From Sphaerotilus microaerophilus (lineage in GTDB: Bacteria > Pseudomonadota > Gammaproteobacteria > Burkholderiales > Burkholderiaceae_C), in contig NZ_AP025730.1 of assembly GCF_023734135.1 (NCBI RefSeq), forward strand, positions 4,154,001-4,218,000: a stretch of DNA of 64,000 nucleotides, read 5' to 3'. A program made the translations under genes and the position numbers. The notes under the pieces were generated by a model, which ran no database searches, was not told where the DNA came from, and was given only the letters and a program-made list of their open reading frames with translations. This document shows, piece after piece, positions 42,298 through 51,660 of the stretch; position 1 is the first letter of the stretch; every line of letters starts with the position of its first letter.

Positions 42298-42996
42298 TCA
42301 GGCCTTGCGCACCGTGCGTTGTTCGATGCGCTTTTCCGGCGTCGTGTTCAGCACGATGCGGTGCACGAAGATGCCGGGCAGGTGGATCTGGTCGGGGTCC
42401 AGCGCGCCGGTCTCGACGATCTGCTCGACCTCGACGACGGTGATCTGGCCGGCCTGCGCGACGTTCGGGTTGAAGTTGCGCGCGGTCTTGTTGAAGATGA
42501 GGTTGCCGCTCTTGTCGGCGATGTGCGCCTTGACCAGCGACACCTCGGGCACCAGCGAGCGCTCCATCACGTACTTCTCGCCGTCGAACTCGCGGATTTC
42601 CTTGCCGTCGGCCACGATGGTGCCCACGCCCGTCTTGGTGAAGAAGGCCGGGATGCCGGCGCCGCCGGCGCGCAGCTTCTCGGCCAGCGTGCCCTGCGGG
42701 GTGAACTCCAGCTCCAGCTCGCCGCTGAGGTACTGGCGCTCGAACTCCTTGTTCTCGCCCACGTAGCTGGAGATCATTTTCTTGATCTGCCGCGTGGCCA
42801 GCAGCTTGCCGAGGCCGAAGCCGTCGACGCCCGCGTTGTTGGAGATGGCCGTGAGGTTCTTGACCCCGCTGGCCTGCAGCGCGTCGATGAGCGCCTCAGG
42901 GATGCCGCACAGGCCGAAGCCGCCAACGGCGATCAGCTGGCCGTCGCGGACGATGCCGTTGAGCGCCGCCTCGGCGCTCGGGTAGATCTTGTTCAT
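42298..42996 (-). CDS. scoA: 3-oxoacid CoA-transferase subunit A
   Basis: A 232-residue alpha subunit: [38 protein letters not shown] (the conserved G-G-F-G-x-x-G-x-P loop) and [34 protein letters not shown] and [16 protein letters not shown] complete the signature. It is first in the scoAB operon and diverges from the PAS-LuxR regulator gene. Repeats of CTACGTA lie in the 151-bp gap. Confidence 0.95.
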   Translation of the reverse strand: MNKIYPSAEAALNGIVRDGQLIAVGGFGLCGIPEALIDALQASGVKNLTAISNNAGVDGFGLGKLLATRQIKKMISSYVGENKEFERQYLSGELELEFTPQGTLAEKLRAGGAGIPAFFTKTGVGTIVADGKEIREFDGEKYVMERSLVPEVSLVKAHIADKSGNLIFNKTARNFNPNVAQAGQITVVEVEQIVETGALDPDQIHLPGIFVHRIVLNTTPEKRIEQRTVRKA

Positions 42997-43071
42997 GCGT
43001 GAAGCCTCCGCAGGGGGAAGAAAGACACAAAGGACACGGGGTCCGGGTTCTCTGGAACGGCGCGAAGCGTA

Positions 43072-43102
43072 CTACGTAACGCGTTAAGTAGCTGCTACGT
43101 AG
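43072..43102. promoter_or_regulatory. Inverted-repeat sites between scoA and the LuxR-type gene
   Basis: CTACGTAACGCGTTAAGTAG (43072-43091) is a near-perfect 20-base palindrome, and CTACGTAG (43095-43102) is a perfect one. Together they repeat CTACGTA with a 23-bp period in a divergent promoter region. They are probably operators for the PAS-LuxR protein or another local regulator. Confidence 0.55.
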
Positions 43103-43147
43103 AATTGATTAAGGCCGGGACCCGATGCTGCGGTCAACGCCCTGTCC

Positions 43148-43732
43148 ATGCGAACTGACACCCGGTTTCATCCCATGCTCGACCTTGACTACCGCACCGC
43201 CTTCGAACTCGCCCCGATCGGCCTGGTGCTGTCGCGCCACCGCCTGATGGTGGACTGCAACCGCCAGGTGCTGGAGATGTTCGGCGTGGAGCGCGAGCAG
43301 CTCATCGGCCAGAGCTTTGCGGTGCTCTACCCCAGCGCGGCGGAGTTCGAGCGCACAGGAGAGCGCATCACCGCCAGCCTGGACGCCACCGGCCGCTACG
43401 CCGACGAGCGGGTGATGAAGCGCCTGGACGCGCGCGGCCAGGAGGAGCTGTTCTGGTGCCACGTCTCCGGCCGCGCGCTGGACCCGGGGGACCCGCATGC
43501 CGCAGGCATCTGGGCCTTCGAGGACCTGTCCGCGCTGCGCCAACTCAAGGCCGACCTGACGCCGCGTGAGCGCGAAATCGCCGCGCTGCTGATCGAGGGC
43601 CTGACCAGCAAGCTGATCGGCCGTCGCCTGGGCATCAGCCCGCGCACGGTGGACGTCTACCGCGCCCGGCTGATGCGCAAGTACGAGGCGGCGACCACGC
43701 CGGAGCTGGTGCACAAGCTGTTGAGTGCGTGA
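43148..43732 (+). CDS. PAS-domain LuxR-type transcriptional regulator
   Basis: A 194-residue protein. A PAS domain fills residues 10-125 (FELAPIGLVLSRHRLMVDCN, RQVLEMFGVEREQLIGQSFA). The C-terminal LuxR/GerE HTH is LTPREREIAALLIEGLTSKL and ISPRTVDVYRARLMRKY. It has no receiver domain, so it senses a ligand directly rather than by phosphorylation. It diverges from scoAB, which it likely controls. Confidence 0.92.
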   Translation: MRTDTRFHPMLDLDYRTAFELAPIGLVLSRHRLMVDCNRQVLEMFGVEREQLIGQSFAVLYPSAAEFERTGERITASLDATGRYADERVMKRLDARGQEELFWCHVSGRALDPGDPHAAGIWAFEDLSALRQLKADLTPREREIAALLIEGLTSKLIGRRLGISPRTVDVYRARLMRKYEAATTPELVHKLLSA

Positions 43733-43783
43733 GGCGCTGCCGGAGCGGGCGCAGGCGGAAACGTTGATGCAGGCGCAGTCACA

Positions 43784-46624
43784 TCAGGCCCGCGCCAGCG
43801 CCCGTCGAATGCGCTCGCCCCACTGCGGCCCGCCACCGCTGGCCTGGGCCTCGGCATCGGCCTGGCGCAGCAGTTGCCGCCCCTGGTCACGTTGGCCGGT
43901 ACCCGCCAGGGCTCGACCCCGCTCGAACTTCACCTTCCAGCCCATGTGCGGATCCGAGGCCACATGCAGCCAGGCGGCCGAATTCACATCGATGCCCTCC
44001 AGTGCCGCCAACGCCTCCCGGCACCGTCCCAGGTCATTGAGCGCCCACGCGCGGTAATACTGGATCGCGTCGCCCAGCTTGCGCTTCTCGTACCAGGGCA
44101 GCACCTCGTCCAGGATCACCAGGGCCTCGGTGGCCTGGCCGAGCTGCAGCAGCGGGATCGCCTTGTTGTTGCGCACACTGATCGTGTAGCCGTGCGATGG
44201 CCCCAGGGTCGCGGCGAAGGCGGTTTCGGCGGCCCCCAGGTAGTCCAGGCTCTGCTGCGGGCGGCCCGTCGGGTCATTGCTGACGAGGTTGGCCAGCTCG
44301 AAGTTGACCAGCCCGACGTGCAACGCCCGATCCCCCAGCAGCTGCGTCAGCACCTCTCGCACCCGCAGCAGGATCCGGCGCGCCTCCTCACTGCGGTTCT
44401 GCCCGGCCAATGAACTGGCCAGCGCCATCTCGGCGCGTGCGAATGTGACCGCACCCACCGACTGCGCACTGTAGGGCGCGCTGGTGATCTCCTTGAGCAG
44501 CCGCTCGCCCTCCGGGCGCTGCTCGGCGCCGGCACCCAGCAGCAGCTCAGCCAACCGCTGGCGGGCCTCCAGCCGATCGGCCAGCGCCGCCTGCGGCCAG
44601 GCGTCCACCCGGCGCAGCAGGTCACGCGCCACGGGAATGGCCTCGGCGCCGCGCTGGCGCGCCGCCAGCACATCCACCTGGACGGCCAGGAAGCGCAGCG
44701 CCGTCTCGTTGACGGACTCCAGCTCGCCTGCGGGCAGTGCGGCGCGCGCGCGTTGCAGCAACTGCTCGCCCTCATCCGGCTTGTAGAAATGCACCTTGGC
44801 CTGGGCCCAGCCGATCAGCGCGAGCGGCAGATCCCGGCTCGCTGCCGGGCTGCCCACCGCCGCGCCGGGCGGCGCCAACAGCGCCACTGCGCGCTCGTAC
44901 TGCTTCATCGCGGCCGTGCTGGCCTGGCTGCGCACCAGGATGTCACCCAGCCGCCGGTGCAGTGCCGCCTCGATGTCGGGCTGACCGGCAAAGCGCCCTT
45001 CCAGCTTCTGCGCCGCGCGCTCCACCACCTCTGTCATCGTCAGCAGCCGCGTGCTGCCAACGCGGGTGACATCGGCGCTGTCCAGCACATCGCGGCTGAC
45101 GAAGTCGAGCATCGCCGCCGTGCGCGCCGCCTCCACACGCGCCTCCGCCAGGGCGCGCCGGTTCTGCTCGAACAGCCACCCGCCGGCCCCCAGCGCCAGC
45201 AGCAGCAGCGCCGCGGCGGCGGCCAGCCAGGGCCGGCGCGTCTGGCGGCGCTCGCGCTCACGCTGCGCGCTCTCCACCGCCTGCCGCGCCGCCAGCTGCG
45301 CCGCGCGCTCCTCTCGCCGCTGCGGCAGCCGCCGCAGCCGCTCGGCCAGTTCGCCCGCGCTCGCCAGGCGCCGCTGCGGATCGCCCTCGGTGGCGGCAGC
45401 AATGTCCTCGCACAGCAGCGCATCGCCGACCTCCCGTTCCCAGCCCGTGCTGAGCGGGCGGCGCAGGTCACCCAACACCAGCTGAAACAGCAGCAGCCCC
45501 AGCGCATACACGTCGCTGCGCGTCGTCGCGCCCTGCCCAGCCAGGATCTCGGGCGCCCAGTACTGCGGCGTGCCCGACCAGGGCGAGGCCGCGCCCTCCT
45601 GCCCCTCCGCCACCGTCATCCCCAGCAGCGTGATGCCGCTGGCCTTCAACCGCGCCTCGTCCAGCGCATGCGCGCTGCCGAAGTCGGTCAGGCAGGGCTG
45701 CCAGCGCGGCGCAGCCGCATCGGCCGGGCCGGCCCCGTCGGCCAGGCCGGGCCGCACCAGCACGTTGGCCGGTTTCAGGTCCTTGTGCAGCACCCCCACG
45801 CCATGGGCCGCCGCCACCGCGTCGGCAATCCCTGCAAACAGCGCGAGCCGATCCGACCGGGCCATGCCCCGCAGCGGCGCATCAGGCCCGGCGGCCCAGG
45901 CCAGCAGATCCAGCCCGCCATACTCGCATTCCATGTGGTACGGCGGCTCTGAAAACCCCACGCCCACCACCCGGACGATATCCGGGCGGTCGCCCAATTC
46001 CCCATGCAGCGCGCGCAGCAGGGCAACTTCACGCTTGAGCGAGAGGAATTCCTCGGCGTCAGTTGCAAACCTGAACACCCGCTCCCGGCCGGTATCTCGC
46101 TGCCGCGCCAGCCAAACATGGCGGCGCTCGCCCATACCCAACGGTCGCAGCAGCTCAAAACCCGGCCGACCCGGCACCGGCATCCCCGCCTGAAAGGCGC
46201 CCGGGTCCGTGCCTGCAATGGCTTGGACGGCATCCTCGGCGCCGCGGGCATCCACGCAGTCGGCCGGCATACGCTGCACCTCACCGACCAGCCGATAGCC
46301 GATGCGCGGCACGTTGACAATGCGCGCACCGCCCTGCGGCCCGAGCGCCTTGCGCAATTTGGTGACCGCGTTGGCCAGCACGTTGTCCACCGTCGGCCGG
46401 CCTTCCCAGACCGAATCGAGCAGCTCCTGGCGCGTCACTACCTCGTTGGGCTGCCGCAACAACAGCGCCAGCACCCGCAGCGGAAGTGGCTCAACCAGCA
46501 TCGCCTGCCCACCGACCGTGAGCGTCATCGCCCGTTCGTCGAACTCCGCCGCACCGAAGCGACAACAGCCTGCTCTGCTCTGCTGTGAGCAAACCTGATC
46601 TGCGCCGCCCCGTCCATCCCTCAT
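43784..46624 (-). CDS. DNA-binding winged helix fused to Ser/Thr protein kinase, TM helix and TPR-like region
   Basis: A 946-residue fusion, ATG after GGAGAGAGGG. Residues 22-116 are an OmpR/CadC-type winged helix (EPLPLRVLALLLRQPNEVVT, DNVLANAVTKLRKAL, GYRLVG). Residues 155-440 are a Hanks kinase: loop LGMGERRHVWLA, VFRF at the beta-3 site with Arg185 where Lys is normal, HKDLKPANVLV (Asp282), TDFG (313-316), WAPEI (357-360) and SDVYALGLLLF. One TM helix follows at 465-484, then about 450 residues of helical TPR-like repeats, presumably periplasmic. Topology recalls CadC, with a kinase between DNA-binding domain and membrane. It stands alone. Whether the kinase is active is uncertain. Confidence 0.85.
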   Translation of the reverse strand: MRDGRGGADQVCSQQSRAGCCRFGAAEFDERAMTLTVGGQAMLVEPLPLRVLALLLRQPNEVVTRQELLDSVWEGRPTVDNVLANAVTKLRKALGPQGGARIVNVPRIGYRLVGEVQRMPADCVDARGAEDAVQAIAGTDPGAFQAGMPVPGRPGFELLRPLGMGERRHVWLARQRDTGRERVFRFATDAEEFLSLKREVALLRALHGELGDRPDIVRVVGVGFSEPPYHMECEYGGLDLLAWAAGPDAPLRGMARSDRLALFAGIADAVAAAHGVGVLHKDLKPANVLVRPGLADGAGPADAAAPRWQPCLTDFGSAHALDEARLKASGITLLGMTVAEGQEGAASPWSGTPQYWAPEILAGQGATTRSDVYALGLLLFQLVLGDLRRPLSTGWEREVGDALLCEDIAAATEGDPQRRLASAGELAERLRRLPQRREERAAQLAARQAVESAQRERERRQTRRPWLAAAAALLLLALGAGGWLFEQNRRALAEARVEAARTAAMLDFVSRDVLDSADVTRVGSTRLLTMTEVVERAAQKLEGRFAGQPDIEAALHRRLGDILVRSQASTAAMKQYERAVALLAPPGAAVGSPAASRDLPLALIGWAQAKVHFYKPDEGEQLLQRARAALPAGELESVNETALRFLAVQVDVLAARQRGAEAIPVARDLLRRVDAWPQAALADRLEARQRLAELLLGAGAEQRPEGERLLKEITSAPYSAQSVGAVTFARAEMALASSLAGQNRSEEARRILLRVREVLTQLLGDRALHVGLVNFELANLVSNDPTGRPQQSLDYLGAAETAFAATLGPSHGYTISVRNNKAIPLLQLGQATEALVILDEVLPWYEKRKLGDAIQYYRAWALNDLGRCREALAALEGIDVNSAAWLHVASDPHMGWKVKFERGRALAGTGQRDQGRQLLRQADAEAQASGGGPQWGERIRRALARA

Positions 46625-46982
46625 CCCTCTCTCCTGACTTCACCGGCCGCACCAAAAAGCCTGATGGCACCTCGCACCAGCCTGTGCCCCCACTTCGCGT
46701 AAGGCTAACGGCCAGCCTGTGCGCCGTGAATCCGTGATGGATGTCGCGATTGTTTCAAGTTGTTTCGTGATGGTGCCATGAACCCTCCGTGAGGGTTTGG
46801 TGAGGACGACTCTTGGGACAAACTCCCACACTGAGCCCAGCCCGACTCTCATCGGCGCGGGATCGGCTAGTCGACAGATGCGGTACGTGGTCGCACCGGC
46901 GGAACTTGGCGTTCACCAACATCGGCGCACGGCGGTGGGATACCCGCACACCCGCACGAAGTGCCACATCGGAGGTTCAAGC
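46625..46982. other. Intergenic region with one hairpin
   Basis: About 360 bp between the kinase start and the Lcl-domain gene. It contains the small stem AACCCTC-CGT-GAGGGTT (46781-46797), not followed by a T-run. No gene is supported. The promoters of both divergent genes must lie here. Confidence 0.45.
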
Positions 46983-47893
46983 ATGGGATCAGGTTTCAGG
47001 TTCTCGTCTCGCCTGCATCTGGGGCTTACTCAATTGGCACTTGCCGCAGCGCTGGTCGCATGTGGCGGTGGAACCGATCCCACGGTGGTCACCGCGCAAC
47101 CCGTTGAAGCCCCGGCCATCACCACCCAGCCGACCAGCCAGACCGTCACGGCAGGCGCACAAGCCTCCTTCATGGTAGCGGCCACTGGCACCCCGACGCC
47201 GGCAATCCAGTGGCAGGTCAGCAGCGACGGCGGGAACACCTGGACCAATGTCACCGGGGCAAACACAGGAACTTATAAGACCAGCGCTCTCGCTATGACG
47301 GACAGCGGGAGACGTTACCGTTCAGTCCTGACCAACAGCGCAGGCACAGTAACCAGCGCAGTTGTTGAACTTACCGTTCAGTCAACAGCCCCATTACCGT
47401 CATCTGCTTTCACAAAGATATCTTCCGATGGACGGGATCTGCCAGACAATGCCATAACTTGGGCCTGCGTCCGCCAGCGGTCCACTGGATTGATCTGGGA
47501 GGCGAATATTACACAGACAATGAGGGTAACTCAGCACCCTTGTCCCGCAAACGCGGCAGCGACATGTTACGGCTTCACTAACCTTGGTGATGGTCGCATG
47601 TATGATGCAAGTACAGTACCAGCCTCAGTGGGATCTTTGTGCGGCAAGACCGGATGGCGTTTGCCAACTCTGGCAGACGGTCAGGCATTGACGAACGATG
47701 CCGCTTACTCCGGCAACGCATATGTAGCATGGAAGACTTGGTTTGGCACAGAAGACAAAGCAATCTTGGGATGGACTTCGTCCCCATTGGCGAACGATCC
47801 CACTAATGCATGGGCAATAAATTTCCCAGAAGGAAATATCCAGTACAACCTCCGTGCCTATGGTGGAAATAATATCGCTTTAATGAATGTTAG

Positions 47894-49051
47894 TAGGACT
47901 TACGCAAACGTTTAAATCAAACTAGATTATTTAATATATCGGCGCCGATTTCGTGGTATTTGTGATAATATATTCACCATGAAACCCACGAGCCGAGACT
48001 ACTGCCAATTTCTGATATCCACACAAATCAACTACACGCAGACCTATTTTGCGGATCACCATCAGAGGTTTTCTCATGACGCCATAAATCGCTACTTGCA
48101 GGCTGCCAATATCAGCCCGGCCGATGTCTGGAATCTGGCCCGACGAAACATCGAATTTGACGACGATGCCTGCCTGGTTTTCGATGACAGCGTTCTGGAC
48201 AAGAACCACTCGCACAAAATCGAGCTGGTGCGCAAACAGTACAGCGGCAACGCCCACGGCCTGATCAAGGGCATTGGGGTGGTCAACTGCCTGTACGTGA
48301 ACATCAAGACCGGCCACTACTGGATCATCGACTGGCGCATCTATGCGCCTGACGAAGACGGCAAGTCCAAGCTGGATCATGTCCAGGAGATGTTCGACAA
48401 TGCCATGGCGCACAAGAAGCTGCCCTTTCGCACCGTGCTGATGGACTCCTGGTACGCCACCATGGATCTGATGAAGCACATCCACCGGGCGGGCAAGCAC
48501 TTCTACTGCCCGCTCAAGAGCAATCGCAAGGTTGACGACAGCCAAGGCCAGCAGCCCTACAAGGCGGTCAGTACGCTGCAGTGGAGTGCCCAAGAACATG
48601 TGCATGGCAAACACGTCAAACTGTTCAAGTTTCCCAGTGACATCAAGCTGAAACTGTTCCGGGTTGTGGTTGATACCAATCGCACGGACTGGGTTGTGAC
48701 AAACGACCTATCTCAAGATTCGACGGACGATACGCATGAGATGTGTGCCGTGCGCTGGAAGATTGAGCAGTACCACAGGGAGATCAAGCAGGTTCTTGGC
48801 ATCGAAAAATGTCAGTGCAGAATGGCCCGGTCACAGAAGAATCACATCGCCTGCGCGATATTGGCCTGGGTCCACCTCTGCGAGACGGCCAAAGCGCTGA
48901 AGACAAACATCTACAGCCTGAAGAAGGGAATCCTCTCGGAATTCCTCAAGAAGGAACTTCGGTCACCAACCATTCGCATGGCACCCATCTGACATATTGA
49001 GTCGAAATGGCGAATCATTGCGCTAGCTGAAGTGACCCTGCGTAAGTCCTA
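47894..49051 (+). mobile_element. 1158-bp insertion sequence, copy 2 (IS4/IS701-like)
   Basis: Same length, same TAGGACTTACGCA inverted repeats and apparently the same sequence as 21560-22717, in the opposite orientation. A 5-bp duplication GTTAG flanks it (47889-47893 and 49052-49056). Homologous recombination between the two inverted copies could invert the 25 kb between them. Confidence 0.92.
47979..48992 (+). CDS. DDE transposase of the 1158-bp IS, copy 2
   Basis: A 337-residue protein identical in translation to the copy-1 transposase, with the same catalytic segments (DDSVLDKNHS, VLMDSWYATM, IEQYHREIKQVLG). Identity between the copies and perfect target duplications indicate recent movement. 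Confidence 0.92.
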   Translation: MKPTSRDYCQFLISTQINYTQTYFADHHQRFSHDAINRYLQAANISPADVWNLARRNIEFDDDACLVFDDSVLDKNHSHKIELVRKQYSGNAHGLIKGIGVVNCLYVNIKTGHYWIIDWRIYAPDEDGKSKLDHVQEMFDNAMAHKKLPFRTVLMDSWYATMDLMKHIHRAGKHFYCPLKSNRKVDDSQGQQPYKAVSTLQWSAQEHVHGKHVKLFKFPSDIKLKLFRVVVDTNRTDWVVTNDLSQDSTDDTHEMCAVRWKIEQYHREIKQVLGIEKCQCRMARSQKNHIACAILAWVHLCETAKALKTNIYSLKKGILSEFLKKELRSPTIRMAPI

Positions 49052-49619
49052 GTTAGATTGGTTCAAGGGGTAGTCACAGCGCCTGGAGTTACCCCGACCA
49101 CCGGACTTACAAAGGTTTCGGATGCGGGGCGAGATCTTGCGGATGATGCCACGTCATGGGCATGTGTTCGACAAAACTCGACAGGGTTGATGTGGGAGGC
49201 TCATGTCCGGCGAGGTATCGATGCGACTGGAAATTGGATATCACACCAGTGCCCGTTTGAGGCCACGTACAAGTGTGCCGGCTACAGTAATTTAAATAAT
49301 GGTGATTTATGGGATGCCCCAACTGTTGCCACAACAATAGGGAGCCGATGCGGAAGAACGGGCTGGCGCCTTCCAACCGCTACTGAAGCTGAAGGTTTAG
49401 TTCGAGATCCAGTATATTACTATGATGGAGCATACAGTGCGTCCATCTCATATCGTCGATGGTTTGGAACCGATGACACTGCCTTCAGCGGTTGGACCTC
49501 AAGCTACCCAAGTTCACAAGCCGCATACTTTGTTGATTTTTCGGATGGAACAGTGAATTTAACATTAAGGTACGACATGAACTATGTGCGGCTTGTTGCA
49601 CCCTGATTGTGGAAGATTA

Positions 49620-49675
49620 TTAACCTGGCAATTAAATACAGATGTTAGTATAATGTTCGCATGAATAAGCCGACA
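49620..49675 (+). repeat. Relic of an IS630 end
   Basis: TTAACCTGGCAATTAAATAC at the start, then TGTTAGTATAATGTTCGCAT and GAATAAGCC, matches the reverse complement of the transposase-start end of the IS630 at 40540 with few changes. The similarity stops after about ten nucleotides of the coding start. It is a solo end left after deletion or abortive transposition. Confidence 0.75.
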
Positions 49676-49680
49676 GACCG

Positions 49681-49859
49681 ATGAACCCGTTTGACAAACC
49701 CAAGTACCTCGTCGTCAAGCAGACCACCGCCGACAAGCCCGCCCTGAGGCCAAGACAGACAACCAGTACGTCAACATGGCGGTCACCCTGTCGCCCGCCG
49801 GGAAGGCACTGCGCAACGAGGGCCGGTTCGAGGTGAGCACGGTGTTCCGCCGCGAATAG
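49681..49859 (+). pseudogene. Frameshifted small-gene fragment, unknown
   Basis: ATG at 49681 reads MNPFDKPKYLVVKQTTADKP before a shift near 49745; the neighbouring frame continues EAKTDNQYVNMAVTLSPAGK and ends FEVSTVFRRE at a stop. Joined, this looks like one small protein broken by a single-base change. No family is recognised. It sits between the IS630 relic and the RCC1 gene. Confidence 0.4.
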
Positions 49860-49966
49860 CCTCTGTTCAGCCCGTTGCCGGGACAGGTGCGGGTGCGCCC
49901 ATGCGCCCGCAGCGCGCGGAGCCGGATCGATTCACGTCACTGATTCCCAAACCAAGGAGTTCCTCC

Positions 49967-51451
49967 ATGCAACGCACTGCGTTCTCATTGACTGCGCTGG
50001 TCGTCAGCCTGGGCTTGACCCAAGTCGCGCTGGCCGGTGCCCCCTCCATCACCAGCCAACCACCCAACCTGGGCGTGCAGCAGGGCCGCACCGTCACATT
50101 CAGCGTCGCTGCCAGATCAGCCGCGCCGACCACGCCGCTGACCTACCAGTGGCGCCGCAACGGCGTGGCCATCGCGGGCGCAACCGCTGCGTCCTACACC
50201 ACGCCGGCCGCCGCCCTGACCGATGACAACGCCCTGTATAGCGTGGTCGTTGCTTCGGCAGGCGTATCCGTCACCAGCGCCGGCGGACGGTTGACGGTGG
50301 TGCCGCTGTTCAAGTCGGCGTCCACGGGACACTCGCTGTCCACGGCGGTGGGTGAAGATGGATCAGTCTGGTCCTGGGGCTCGCCGGTTCCCGCACAACG
50401 TGCCAACGCAACCATATTCGGCATTGGCGATATCTCCCGAGTGAAGGCTTCGTCCTCAACGCCATTGAAGTCGATCGCATCCGCACTCGGCAGCCTCGAA
50501 AGCATCACGGCCCTGACCACCTCAGGCGCATTGCTGGCCTGGGGCAATGGCCGCGTGGGTGACGGCCTGGACACCACGCGCCTGTATCCAACCGCCGTCA
50601 AGTACAGCAACGGCAGCGCGCTGACCGGTATTTCGTCTTTTGCTCGCGGCCACCAGTTCAGTGTGGCAGTACGAAAGAGCGATGGAAGCGTGTGGGCGTG
50701 GGGTAATAACACCCTCTGCGTCCTTGGTATTGACGTCAATCTCTGTCCCGGTCTGATCACGCAGCACGCCCTCTTCGCGCAACCGGTGTTCGAAAGCTCG
50801 AACCTGCCGCTGACGGGCGTGACCCAGGTGGCTGCCGCCGGCAATTTCCACTCGCTGGCCCTCAAGAGCGATGGCTCGGTCTGGTCCTGGGGTTTCGAGG
50901 AGTGGGGACATCTCGGCAATGGCACGGCATTCGGCAAGAAATCGCTGGCCAAGCCCGTACTCACCAGCACCGGCGCCCGCCTGACGGGCGTGAAGGCCGT
51001 GGTAGCGGGCAATGCCCACTCGATCGCGATCAAGTCTGACGGCACCGTCTACGCATGGGGGTACAACAGTCGCGGTCAACTCGGGATCGGCACCTCGGGC
51101 ACCTCCGCGGAATCCCGAACCGCGGTTCAGGTGAAGGCGTCTGCCAGCACGTTCCTCACCGGCGTGGTCGCCGCCGCCGCGGGCGAAAGCCACACGCTGT
51201 TCCTCAAGAGCGACGGCAGTCTGTGGGGCGTTGGGGCGAACTGGGGCCGCCAGATCGGCTATGGCTCCACCGCCAACCAGCTGTATCCGATTCGCGTCCT
51301 GGATGCCTCGGGCGTGGCCATCACGGGGGTGAAATCGCTGGCTGCCTACAACGACCACTCCCTGATCGTGCGCAGCAACGGGCGGGCCTATGCCTTTGGC
51401 TCACTCGTTCCCGGCTCGGTGCCCGAGCCGCGCTTCGTGTCCTCGCCGTGA
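49967..51451 (+). CDS. Exported RCC1-repeat protein with an Ig-like domain
   Basis: A 494-residue protein starting MQRTAFSLTALVVSLGLTQV with AAGGAG upstream. The Sec signal ends near residue 23 (ALA). An Ig-like domain (PSITSQPPNLGVQQGRTVTF to about residue 110) precedes RCC1-type propeller repeats, visible as recurring DGSVWSWG, DGSVWAWGNN, DGSVWSWGFE, DGTVYAWGYN and DGSLWGVG. Related bacterial proteins are surface or secreted, function unknown. The signal and Ig part resemble the neighbouring Lcl-domain lipoprotein, so these two genes may belong to one surface locus. Confidence 0.88.
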   Translation: MQRTAFSLTALVVSLGLTQVALAGAPSITSQPPNLGVQQGRTVTFSVAARSAAPTTPLTYQWRRNGVAIAGATAASYTTPAAALTDDNALYSVVVASAGVSVTSAGGRLTVVPLFKSASTGHSLSTAVGEDGSVWSWGSPVPAQRANATIFGIGDISRVKASSSTPLKSIASALGSLESITALTTSGALLAWGNGRVGDGLDTTRLYPTAVKYSNGSALTGISSFARGHQFSVAVRKSDGSVWAWGNNTLCVLGIDVNLCPGLITQHALFAQPVFESSNLPLTGVTQVAAAGNFHSLALKSDGSVWSWGFEEWGHLGNGTAFGKKSLAKPVLTSTGARLTGVKAVVAGNAHSIAIKSDGTVYAWGYNSRGQLGIGTSGTSAESRTAVQVKASASTFLTGVVAAAAGESHTLFLKSDGSLWGVGANWGRQIGYGSTANQLYPIRVLDASGVAITGVKSLAAYNDHSLIVRSNGRAYAFGSLVPGSVPEPRFVSSP

Positions 51452-51660
51452 ACGCGCAAGTCGGGTGACGAGGTGGCCGGGCGGGGCCAGGCAAGGACAA
51501 AGTGTCACCCGAACGCGCCTGCGCCCAGGCACCCGCACCCTTGCCTGAACGTGGGATCGGCCGCGCCACCGCATTCAGCGAGCCCCGCCAATGCGCTCCC
51601 CCTTGGAACGCCCCTTGCTGTCTCCAGTGAAAACCACCGACTCCGGAGACAGGCTGTTCC

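Larger units (their letters stand above)
46983..49606 (+). pseudogene. Tandem Lcl-domain (DUF1566) lipoprotein gene, split by the 1158-bp IS
   Basis: The start at 46983 has GGAGG seven bases upstream. The signal LGLTQLALAAALVACGGG includes a lipobox (LVAC). An Ig-like domain (APAITTQPTSQTVTAGAQAS, residues 40-130) follows, then a first Lcl_C/DUF1566 domain (TWACVRQRSTGLIWEA, GKTGWRLPT). The IS enters near its end. After removal of the IS and one GTTAG, the frame runs on as NVRLVQGVVTAPGV into a second Lcl_C domain (SWACVRQNSTGLMWEA, GRTGWRLPT) ending at 49606. The unbroken protein would have about 485 residues. Lcl_C domains resemble fimbrial/collagen-binding-like adhesion modules. Confidence 0.85.
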
